The notes under the pieces: model-generated
Database searches by the model: none
Seen by the model: only the letters and a program-made list of their open reading frames with translations
Told to the model about the DNA's origin: nothing
Shown here: positions 53,156 to 64,000 of the stretch, one piece after another
Layout: each line of letters begins with the position of its first letter
Numbering within the stretch: position 1 is the stretch's first letter
NCBI GenBank assembly: GCA_013373085.1
Contig: JABXIM010000051.1
Span: forward strand, 1 to 64,000
Source: Oceanospirillaceae bacterium
Lineage (GTDB): Bacteria > Pseudomonadota > Gammaproteobacteria > Pseudomonadales > Balneatricaceae
Reading direction: 5' to 3'
DNA: 64,000 nt
Made by a program: the position numbers and the translations under genes

Positions 53156-53883
53156 ATGACAGAGACCAGACGCCCCAAAATTCTGATCGTCGATGACGAA
53201 CCCGACATGCGCGAGCTGCTGCAGGACCTGCTCGATGACAACGGCTTCGAGGCCCTGGCCGTCGCCGACGGTGATGCCATGCAGAAAGCCCTGGCCGAAG
53301 ATGCTTATTCGCTGGTCATTCTCGACCTGCGCCTGCGCGGCGAGGACGGACTGCAACTGGCCAAGATGCTGCGAGCCGAATCGTCGATTCCGATCATGAT
53401 GCTGACCGGCAAGGGCGACGAGACCGATCGTATCCTCGGCCTGGAGCTGGCGGCCGACGACTTCCTGATGAAGCCGTTCAACGTCCGTGAACTGCTGGCA
53501 CGCGTGCGCGCCCTGCTGCGCCGATCCTCCTCCGGTGCGCCCCGTGCCGAAGACCGTCACAGTCATCACCGACTGGCGTTCGGGGACTGGGTGCTCGACC
53601 TGACCGCGCGCCAGCTGAGCCGCAGCGATGGCACTCCGGTGGAGCTGACCTTCGGCGAATTCAACCTGCTCGAGGCACTGGTGCAGTCGCCGAACCGCGT
53701 ACTCAGCCGCGACCAGCTGCTGGACATGACACGCAGCGACAACAGCGAGGTCTTCGACCGTACCATCGATGTACTGATCCTGCGCCTGCGCCGCAAGCTC
53801 GAACCCAACCCCCGGCAACCGCGCTATATCCGTACCGAACGCGGCCTCGGCTATTGCTTCTACGCCCAGGTCAGCCGCCTCTG

Positions 53884-53884
<1 letters not shown>
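53156..53884 (+). CDS. OmpR-family response regulator
   Basis: ILIVDDEPDMRELLQDLLDDNGF...LELAADDFLMKPFNVREL; winged helix RYIRTERGLGYCF. Confidence 0.9.
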
Positions 53885-56361
<2,477 letters not shown>

Positions 56362-56417
56362 TTGGCGCATTTCCCGCCATCCGCGGCGCGTTATTCCCGA
56401 AAGCACCAAAAAGCCAA

Positions 56418-56683
56418 GGAACCTGCGAACAAGTCCCATTTGGTCTCTGCGGGCCCTGAAGCGTGCAGCTGAAAGGCGCAGTGCGCAGGGAATTGCCGTA
56501 GTCCTTTTCAAGCACTGCAACACATCAGATGCATGCTTCAGGGCCCGCCCTTAGGGGCTTGCCGCGCGAACCGGACTCTTTGTTGCCGTTTCTCGACAGG
56601 CCACCAGCATGCCTTCGAAACGGCGCCTCGATTTCGGTCCGCGCTGCAAGCCAGAGCCTCATTGGGACTTATTCGCAGGTTCC
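56418..56683. mobile_element. MITE-like non-coding element with ~23-bp terminal inverted repeats
   Basis: Left ggaacctgcgaacaagtcccatt, right attgggacttattcgcaggttcc (inverted, 2 mismatches), plus internal inverted repeats. Confidence 0.75.
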
Positions 56684-56801
56684 CTATACTATTTCAATTG
56701 TTAACAGGCTCCATGGATTGAAAAAATTCGCCGTTAACACGACGGCGCTCCAATGCGTTTATCCGAAAAGCGCATCACAAAAAAAACAAACGGAGACAAC
56801 A

Positions 56802-57815
56802 ATGAAAAAGCAGCTCAGCGCACTGGCCCTGGCCATTAGCATCGCTTCCCCCTTCGCCGTCGCCGATGACAAGCCCATCATTGGCCTGATCACCAAAACC
56901 AACACCAATCCCTTCTTCGTCAAGATGAAGGAAGGCGCGGCCATGAAAGCCGAAGCCAGCGGCGCCGACCTACGCACGTTCGCCGGTAAATTCGACGGCG
57001 ACAACGAGTCCCAGGTACAGGCTATCGAAAACCTGATCGCAGCCGGCGCCAAGGGCATCCTGATCACCCCCAACGACTCCGCCGCTATCGTGCCGGCCGT
57101 CGATCGCGCCCGCGAAGCCGGTCTGCTGGTCATCGCCCTGGACACCCCGCTCTCCCCGGCAGAAGCCGCCGATGCCACCTTCGCCACCGACAACTTCAAG
57201 GCCGGCGAGCTGATCGGTGAATGGGCCCGACTGAAACTCGGCGGCGAGGCCGAAAACGCCAAGATCGCGATGCTGGACCTCAGCAGCAGCGAAATCAGCG
57301 TCGACGTGGCTCGCAACCAGGGCTTCCTCAAGGGTTTCGGCATTGACCTGAAGGATCCCAATGACATCGGCGATGAAGACGATCCCCGGATCGTTGGTAA
57401 CGACGTCACCGCCGGTTCCGAGGAGGGCGGCCGCCGCGCGATGGAGAACCTGCTGCAAAAGGATCCGGGCATCAATGTCGTCTACACCATCAACGAACCG
57501 GCCGCCGCCGGCGCCTACGAGGCGCTGAAGGCCGTCGGCAAGACCGACGCGATCATCGTTTCGGTGGACGGCGGCTGCCCGGGCGTCGACAACGTCAAGG
57601 CTGGCATCATCGGTGCCACCTCGATGCAGTTCCCGCTGCGCATGGCGTCCATGGGTGTCGATGCGATTCTCGAGTTCGCCAAGACAGGCACCCGTCCCGA
57701 AGCCAGCGAAGGCCTGGACTTCGTCAACACCGGTGTCGAACTGATTACCGATCAGCCTGTCGAGTCCCTGGAATCGAAGAGCTCCGCCGAAGGCCTCGAG
57801 CTCTGCTGGGGCTAA
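56802..57815 (+). CDS. Sugar (fructose/ribose-type) ABC substrate-binding protein, FrcB-like
   Basis: [51 protein letters not shown]. Confidence 0.86.
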   Translation: MKKQLSALALAISIASPFAVADDKPIIGLITKTNTNPFFVKMKEGAAMKAEASGADLRTFAGKFDGDNESQVQAIENLIAAGAKGILITPNDSAAIVPAVDRAREAGLLVIALDTPLSPAEAADATFATDNFKAGELIGEWARLKLGGEAENAKIAMLDLSSSEISVDVARNQGFLKGFGIDLKDPNDIGDEDDPRIVGNDVTAGSEEGGRRAMENLLQKDPGINVVYTINEPAAAGAYEALKAVGKTDAIIVSVDGGCPGVDNVKAGIIGATSMQFPLRMASMGVDAILEFAKTGTRPEASEGLDFVNTGVELITDQPVESLESKSSAEGLELCWG

Positions 57816-57985
57816 AACCAGGGATCCACTGAACGCCGCCCTACACAACAGCATGGTGCTGGCAGATTGCGGTAACAGCCGCAATCTTAGCCAGCCCCGC
57901 CAGCGTTTCAGTACCCGTTCAAAGACGACCCGCCGGGCGTAACAGCGCCCGGTTCCCGGTGACAATAAGAACAAGGGATACCGTT

Positions 57986-59062
57986 ATGAGCACTACACCC
58001 GATACGCGGTCCTCCATGGCCGATCATGAAAAGGTTGCCGATGCGGCGACCGGCGATTTCGCCCGCTTCGAACCGGAGCAGGTCTCCTTCGGCGAGAAGC
58101 TGCACCAGTTTTTCCACCAGTACCCTGTTGCGGCACCGACCATCGTGTTGCTTGCCGCCATCGCGCTGTTCAGCATCCTCGTCGGCGAGCGCTTTCTGCA
58201 CCCGTTCAACCTGTCGCTGATTGTGCAACAGGTCACCATCATCGGAATTCTCGGCGCCGCCCAGACGCTGATCATCCTGACTGCCGGCATCGACCTGTCG
58301 GTCGGCGCCGTCATGGTGCTGACATCCGTGATCATGGGGCGCATGGCCATCGACGTGGGTCTGCCGGCCGGGCTGGCGCTGAGTATCGGCCTGTTTGCCG
58401 GGGCCGTCACCGGCTGGATCAACGGCCAGCTGGTCACCCGCTTCCGACTGCCGCCGTTCATCGTGACGTTGGGCACCTGGAATATATTCTTCGCGCTGAA
58501 CCTCTGGTATTCGCGCAGCGAAACCATTCGCTCCCAGGACATCGATGCAGCGGCGCCGCTGCTGCACTGGACCGGCACCGCCTTCGAATTCCTCGGCGCG
58601 CGCTTTACCTACGGCGCCATATTGATGCTGGCCCTGTTCGTGGTGCTCTGGTACGCGCTGAAGTGGACCGCCTGGGGCAAGCACGTATACGCCACCGGCG
58701 ATGACCCCGATGCCGCTCGCCTTGCCGGTATTCGGGTCGAACGCGTGCTGCTGTCGGTCTACATCGTCGCCGGCGTGCTTTGCGCCGTCGCAGCCTGGGC
58801 CCTGATCGGCCGTATCGGCTCGGTCAGCCCGCAGGCGGGCATGATGTCCAACCTCGACAGTATCACCGCAGTGGTGATTGGCGGCACCAGCCTGTTCGGT
58901 GGCCGTGGCTCCATCTTCGGCACGCTGGTCGGGGCCCTGGTCGTCGGCGTATTCCGCAACGGCCTGGCGCTGGCGGGTGTCGATGTCCTCTGGCAGGACT
59001 TTACCGTTGGCCTGCTGATCATTGTCGCCGTCGGCGTCGATCAGTGGATTCGCAAAGTCTGA
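57986..59062 (+). CDS. Sugar ABC permease, FrcC/RbsC-like
   Basis: GILGAAQTLIILTAGIDLSVGAVMVL, TAVVIGGTSLFGGRGSIFGTLVGAL. Confidence 0.9.
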   Translation: MSTTPDTRSSMADHEKVADAATGDFARFEPEQVSFGEKLHQFFHQYPVAAPTIVLLAAIALFSILVGERFLHPFNLSLIVQQVTIIGILGAAQTLIILTAGIDLSVGAVMVLTSVIMGRMAIDVGLPAGLALSIGLFAGAVTGWINGQLVTRFRLPPFIVTLGTWNIFFALNLWYSRSETIRSQDIDAAAPLLHWTGTAFEFLGARFTYGAILMLALFVVLWYALKWTAWGKHVYATGDDPDAARLAGIRVERVLLSVYIVAGVLCAVAAWALIGRIGSVSPQAGMMSNLDSITAVVIGGTSLFGGRGSIFGTLVGALVVGVFRNGLALAGVDVLWQDFTVGLLIIVAVGVDQWIRKV

Positions 59063-59076
59063 GGAGGATTGCAGTC

Positions 59077-59874
59077 ATGACCGAACAAAAGAAAATCGTG
59101 CTCGAAGCCCGTGGCCTGGTAAAACGCTACGGCCACGTCACCGCCATCGACCATGCCGACTTTGATCTCCGCGCCGGCGAAGTGCTGGCGGTCATCGGCG
59201 ACAACGGCGCCGGCAAGTCGTCGTTGATCAAGGCCCTGTCCGGCGCCCTGGTGCCCGACGCCGGCGAAATCCTGCTCGATGGCGAACCGGTGAATTTCCG
59301 TACCCCGATGGACGCCCGCGCCCAGGGCATCGAAACCGTCTACCAGAACCTCGCGGTTTCGCCGTCGCTGGATATCGCCGACAACATGTTCCTCGGCCGC
59401 GAGCGCCGCCGCCCCGGCATTCTCGGCAAGGTGTTCCGCATGCTCGACAAGAAAGGTATGCACGAAGACGCCAAGGCCAAGCTGTCGGAGCTGGGCCTGC
59501 TGACGATCCAGAACATCAACCAGGCCGTGGAAACCCTGTCAGGCGGCCAGCGACAGGGGGTCGCGGTCGCCCGCGCCGCCGCCTTCGCGCGCCACGTCGT
59601 GATCATGGACGAGCCCACCGCCGCGCTCGGCGTCAAGGAATCGCGCCGCGTACTGAACCTGATCAAGGACGTACGCGACCGGGGCCTGCCGGTGATACTC
59701 ATCAGCCACAACATGCCACATGTGTTCGAGGTCGCCGACCGCATCCATATCCACCGTCTCGGCAAGCGAGTCGCGGTGGTGAAGCCGGATACCCACACCA
59801 TGTCCGATGCGGTGGCGATCATGACCGGGGCGCTGGATCCGAACGATCATCCGGCCGGCGCCTTCGCCGGCTGA
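59077..59874 (+). CDS. Sugar ABC ATP-binding protein, FrcA-like (single ABC domain)
   Basis: GDNGAGKSSLIKALSG, LSGGQRQGVAVARAAAFARHVVIMDEPTAALG. Confidence 0.9.
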   Translation: MTEQKKIVLEARGLVKRYGHVTAIDHADFDLRAGEVLAVIGDNGAGKSSLIKALSGALVPDAGEILLDGEPVNFRTPMDARAQGIETVYQNLAVSPSLDIADNMFLGRERRRPGILGKVFRMLDKKGMHEDAKAKLSELGLLTIQNINQAVETLSGGQRQGVAVARAAAFARHVVIMDEPTAALGVKESRRVLNLIKDVRDRGLPVILISHNMPHVFEVADRIHIHRLGKRVAVVKPDTHTMSDAVAIMTGALDPNDHPAGAFAG

Positions 59875-59878
59875 TCCT

Positions 59879-59942
59879 GTGGGAGCAACGCCCCGTTGCG
59901 AAATCGCCAGCGCGTTTATTCGCACCGGGGCGGCGCTCCCAC
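59879..59942. repeat. REP-like palindrome, same family as 10883-11167
   Basis: gtgggagcaacgccccgttgcgaaa...attcgcaccggggcggcgctcccac. Confidence 0.8.
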
Positions 59943-59991
59943 GGACGCTCCCCGTGGCGGACATTCAATACAATTCAACAAGGAGTTTCAA

Positions 59992-60414
59992 ATGACACAG
60001 CTGCTCGACCGTAATTTTCAGGGCTTACAGCACCTGGGGGTTCCCGTTACCGACATCGAAATCTCGAAGACCTTTTACGCCCGACTGGGGTTCCGGCCGG
60101 TGATGGAGAAAAGCTTCGCAGACGACCAGGGCCCGGTGACCGCGGTCATGGTGCAGCGGGGCAGCATGGTGATCGAACTCTACCAGCAGCCGGGCGAGCG
60201 CCGTGAGGAAGTGTTACGCCGCCGTGACGGTCATATCGACCATGTTGCCTTTTCAGTACAGGACATCGACGCCGCCTTCGAAGAACTTCGCGAAGCCGGT
60301 TTCGAGCCGCAACAGCCGGCGCCGGTAGAGCTGCCGTTCTGGGAGAAAGGCTGCAAGTACTTCTCGATCCGCGGCCCCGGCGGCGAAACCCTGGAGTTCA
60401 ACCAGATTCTGTAA
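59992..60414 (+). CDS. VOC (glyoxalase/dioxygenase superfamily) protein
   Basis: LQHLGVPVTDIEISKTFYARLGFRPV, DHVAFSVQDIDAAFEELREAGFE. Confidence 0.85.
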   Translation: MTQLLDRNFQGLQHLGVPVTDIEISKTFYARLGFRPVMEKSFADDQGPVTAVMVQRGSMVIELYQQPGERREEVLRRRDGHIDHVAFSVQDIDAAFEELREAGFEPQQPAPVELPFWEKGCKYFSIRGPGGETLEFNQIL

Positions 60415-60557
60415 CGCTACGCTCGCCCGGCGTGCGCCAGCGCAGCGGCACTGAACCTTGCATCGGGATCCACGTCTGAGCCCTTGATTGACCTGTAGCC
60501 CGTGCGACGGGTTAATATGGCACCAACGCTGCAATCGCCTGTACGGAATTCCTGAAG

Positions 60558-61511
60558 ATGCATAACCGCGTCCTGCTGAGCGCGCTGATCGCCGGCGCCA
60601 TGCTTCTGCCTGGCCAGGCGCACAGCCAGCCGGCCACGCCGATTGGCGCAATGGGGGTGTCTGTCTCGGACCTCGGCAACCCCTATTTCGTCGCCGCCGC
60701 CCGCGGCGCCGAACGCCGCGCCCGGACGCTGGATCCCGAGGTACGGGTCGAGGTGCTCTCCAGCGCTTACGATCTCGACCGGCAGATTGCCCAGATCGAC
60801 CATTTCATCGCCTCGGGCATGCGTCTGATCCTGATCTCGGCGGCCGATCCGGAGGCCATCGGCCCGGCGGTGCAGCGGGCTCGGGATGCCGGCATCCGCG
60901 TCATTGCCATCGATGTAGAAGCCACCGGCGCCGACGCCACCATCACCACCGACAACCGCCAGGCCGGCATCGAAGCCTGCCGCTATCTCGCCGAGCGCAT
61001 CGACCGCAAAGGCAATGTCGTGATCATCAACGGACCACCGGTCTCGTCGATCACCGAGCGGGTGTCGGGTTGCCACGACGCGCTCGACCATTACCCGGAT
61101 ATAGAATTGCTGTCGGACAGCGAAAACGGCGCTGGCGCGCGCGAGGGGGGGATGGAAAAAATGACGGCGCTGATGACCGCCTATCCCGATATTCAGGGCG
61201 TTTTCGCCATCAACGATCCCTCTGCACTCGGCGCTGAACAGGCCGCCCGACAGGCGGGACGTGACAGTTTCGTCATCGTCAGCGTCGACGGTTCGCCGGC
61301 TGCCGTCGAGCGACTGCAACAGCCCGACAGTCGACTCCAGGCCACTGCAGCTCAGTTCCCGCGCCGTATCGCCGAACAGGCCGTCGATGTCGGCGTACGG
61401 CTGCTTCAGGGCGAGACGGTCGAACCGCGCCGCATCCTGATCGAACCGAAGCTGATCACCCGCGAAAATCTGGACGAAATCGGCGACGCCTGGGATATCA
61501 GGTCGCCTTAA
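60558..61511 (+). CDS. Orphan RbsB-like sugar-binding protein
   Basis: Signal peptide; GVSVSDLGNPYFVAAARGAERRAR; no own permease/ATPase adjacent. Confidence 0.82.
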   Translation: MHNRVLLSALIAGAMLLPGQAHSQPATPIGAMGVSVSDLGNPYFVAAARGAERRARTLDPEVRVEVLSSAYDLDRQIAQIDHFIASGMRLILISAADPEAIGPAVQRARDAGIRVIAIDVEATGADATITTDNRQAGIEACRYLAERIDRKGNVVIINGPPVSSITERVSGCHDALDHYPDIELLSDSENGAGAREGGMEKMTALMTAYPDIQGVFAINDPSALGAEQAARQAGRDSFVIVSVDGSPAAVERLQQPDSRLQATAAQFPRRIAEQAVDVGVRLLQGETVEPRRILIEPKLITRENLDEIGDAWDIRSP

Positions 61512-61518
61512 CCGGCCC

Positions 61519-62253
61519 CGCCCTGCGGGGCTTTCCGCGCTGGCACTGGGAGAGCTGGCGCTCGAGGCCGGCTATCCCCCGGGTGTGCTCAACGTGGTCA
61601 CCGGTTACGGCCACAATGCCGGCGCAGCGCTCTCCAGCCACCCCGACGTCGACAAGCTGACCTTCACCGGCTCCACTCCGGTCGGCAAGATGATCGGAAA
61701 GGCGGCGATGGACACCATGACCCGCGTCACCCTCGAACTCGGCGGCAAGTCGCCGACCATCGTGCTGGACGACGCCGACCTCGGCGTCGCCGCCCAGGGA
61801 GCCGCCAACGCCATTTTCTTCAACCACGGCCAGGTCTGCTGCGCCGGCTCCCGCCTGTACGTTCAGCGCAAGCACTATGACAGCCTGGTGGCCGACATCA
61901 CCTCGATCGCCGAGAAAATCACCCTCGGCAACGGTCTCGACCCCAATGTCCAGATGGGCCCCCTGGTATCCGCCAGGCAGCAGGAGCGCGTGCTCGGCTA
62001 CATCGAGCAGGGACGCCGGGACGGCGCCATCATCACCACCGGCGGCGAAAAAGCCGGACCCGGCTACTTCGTCAAACCCACCGTCGTCGCCGGTGTCGAT
62101 CAGCATTCGCCGCTGGTGCAGGAGGAGATCTTCGGCCCGGTACTGGTCGCGTTGCCGTTCGGCGGCTACAAGCAGTCGGGTCTCGGCCATGAAATGGGCG
62201 CCGAGGTGATCCACCACTACACCGAGGTCAAGTCGGTCCTGATGAGCGTCTAG
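61519..62253 (+). pseudogene. Aldehyde dehydrogenase remnant lacking N-terminus and an internal segment
   Basis: VTLELGGKSPTIVLDDAD, NHGQVCCAGSRLYV, then EEIFGPVLVALPF fused directly to GGYKQSGLGHEMG. Confidence 0.85.
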
Positions 62254-62447
62254 GAAGCCTCCTATCCGTGTCTGCGCGCAGGCTCGATCCTGCGCGCACT
62301 CTCCTCTTCCGGCCGGTCCGGCCTGGGCGCCGGGCCTGATTTCCGCCAGCTATACTTGAGCGAGCGGGGATCCGCTTCTATATATTCTCTTGGCGATCCC
62401 TGACATGAGCGGGAGCCGGAGAATAAAAAGCAACCGGAGGTGTCTGC

Positions 62448-62792
62448 ATGAATACATTCAATCTCGAGTCCTGGTGCAAACCCAAGGGCGCGGCCAAATC
62501 GGAACCGATGGGGCTGATGACATTCAGGGTCAGCGAGGACGCTCACCTGAAAATGGAACAGGCGGAAGACCAGATGACCGTCGACACCCAGGCCCACGAA
62601 ACCGACATCCCCGTCGATATCGACAGCCTGGAACTCCAGTTGCCGCCTGAGTGCGATGCCCTGTCGGATGCCGCTTTCCACGTATATCGCCATCCACACG
62701 AAGATCGCAGCCACTTCTTTCTGACCGGTCACCGCGCCAGCGACGGCGCCCTGGTCTACTCCAACGCCGTACTGGTCGACCAGTTGGGCTGA
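62448..62792 (+). CDS. Small hypothetical acidic protein
   Basis: 114 aa MNTFNLESWCKPKGAAKSEPMGLMTFRVSEDAH; RBS ggaggtgtctgcATG. Confidence 0.55.
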   Translation: MNTFNLESWCKPKGAAKSEPMGLMTFRVSEDAHLKMEQAEDQMTVDTQAHETDIPVDIDSLELQLPPECDALSDAAFHVYRHPHEDRSHFFLTGHRASDGALVYSNAVLVDQLG

Positions 62793-63082
62793 TTCCTCCT
62801 CTTGCGCTTTTGTGCCGGCGGACTCCAGTCCGCCGCCTACTCTGCTCTGCTCTGCGCCCTCCCGAACGGTTTCCACTTCCTGACCTCAAGGTCCCCATCA
62901 TCCGTTAACCGCACTGAAATATATTTCCATATGCTAATCATTTGCGTCGCACACAAGACCTTTGGCAAAAAAATATATCCGTAAATAAAGGTTTTTCCAT
63001 AAAAATATTCCTTCGATTTGCGAAATATATTTCGCTTCCTTATGATAAAAAACCACGTAAAAAATCTACCAAGGAGAGTCGA

Positions 63083-63916
63083 ATGGTCCGCACACTGACC
63101 CTGGTCCTCGCAGGGCTTTTCAGCACCCTCGGCATGGCCGACACCCTGGACGACGCCAAAGAATCCGGCACACTGACGCTGGCAGTGGCTAACGAGGTGC
63201 CCTACGGCTACCTCTCGTCGGATGGCGAGCCGAAGGGCGAAGCACCGGCAATCGCCCTCCACGTGCTCGATGAGCTCGGTATCGACGATGTGGAGGTACT
63301 GGTGACCGAGTTCGGTTCCCTGATACCCGGCCTGAAAGCGGGACGCTTCGACGTGATTGCCGCCGGCATGTACATCAACCCGAAACGCTGCCAGCAGATC
63401 CTGTTCTCCAACCCCACCTACACCATCGGCGAAGGCTTCCTGGTCAAGTCGGACAACCCGGAATCACTCGACAGCTACGCCGACATCAAGGACAACGACG
63501 CACTCAAGCTGGGCGTCATGGCCGGCGCCGTCGAGTTCGGCTACGCCAAGAATTACGGTATCGCGCTGGACCAGATCGTCACCCTGCCGGATTACCCCAG
63601 CGGCGTCGCCGCACTGAAAGCCGGCCGTATCGATGCCCTGGCGGGCACCGTGCTGACCATGGCGGAACTGGGCAAAAAGGATGAGGCTGTGGAACTGGCA
63701 CAACCGTTCGAAGACCTCGTCATCAACGGCGAGAAGGTCAATGGCTACGGCGGCTTCGGCTTCCGCCCGGGCGACGAACGCCTGCGCGACGCCTTCAACG
63801 AGGCGCTGGCCGGCTTCATCGGCAGCGACGATCATATCGCCATGGTGGAACCCTATGGCTTCGGTCAGCACACCCTGCCCGGCGATGTCACCGCCGAACA
63901 GCTCTGCACCCCCTGA
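63083..63916 (+). CDS. Amino-acid/ectoine-type ABC substrate-binding protein (EhuB-like)
   Basis: DDAKESGTLTLAVANEVPYGYLSSDGEPKGEAPAIALHVLDELGI; PGLKAGRFDVIAAGMYINPKRCQQILFSNPTY. Confidence 0.82.
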   Translation: MVRTLTLVLAGLFSTLGMADTLDDAKESGTLTLAVANEVPYGYLSSDGEPKGEAPAIALHVLDELGIDDVEVLVTEFGSLIPGLKAGRFDVIAAGMYINPKRCQQILFSNPTYTIGEGFLVKSDNPESLDSYADIKDNDALKLGVMAGAVEFGYAKNYGIALDQIVTLPDYPSGVAALKAGRIDALAGTVLTMAELGKKDEAVELAQPFEDLVINGEKVNGYGGFGFRPGDERLRDAFNEALAGFIGSDDHIAMVEPYGFGQHTLPGDVTAEQLCTP

Positions 63917-64000
63917 CTCCGGCGCCGGTCGCTGACCGGCGCTAGGGACGCGTCGCTCCGGGCAATCCGACTCCGGAGCGGCCAGACAGGAAGGAGACCT

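Noticed and set aside
56970-57974. 334-aa minus-strand ORF
   Set aside because: Antisense to the frcB-like gene.

Overview
64 kb of a GC-rich gammaproteobacterial chromosome (family-level placement is inference). Backbone modules: a RimK / Zn-protease pair, a ZntB-type CorA transporter, a YihE/SrkA-type kinase, a HupE/UreJ-PpiC pair, a FucP-like permease, a glucose-type ABC importer (gtsABCD-like), a CorA transporter, a GtrS/GltR-HexR-Zwf-Pgl-Eda glucose block, an SBP plus GGDEF/EAL pair, and a fructose-type locus (PfkB kinase, response regulator, hybrid kinase, frcBCA-like ABC, VOC protein, orphan SBP). An AT-richer accessory stretch (about 17-38 kb) holds a sulfatase next to a decayed DUF3604 gene, a SIR2-like protein, an Abi-like membrane protein, a YciI-like protein, a TctABC catabolic cluster and a three-gene Lamassu/ABC-3C-like operon. 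Most interesting signals: (1) two inverted copies, 32 kb apart, of a ~160-bp five-hairpin element whose differences are mostly compensatory base-pair changes; (2) the Lamassu/ABC-3C-like operon with an unusually large nuclease-headed effector; (3) a composite short repeat recurring at module boundaries throughout the accessory stretch; (4) a ~266-bp MITE-like element with 23-bp terminal inverted repeats. No rRNA, tRNA, transposase gene or CRISPR array was recognised. All calls are from reading sequence and translations; no searches were run.
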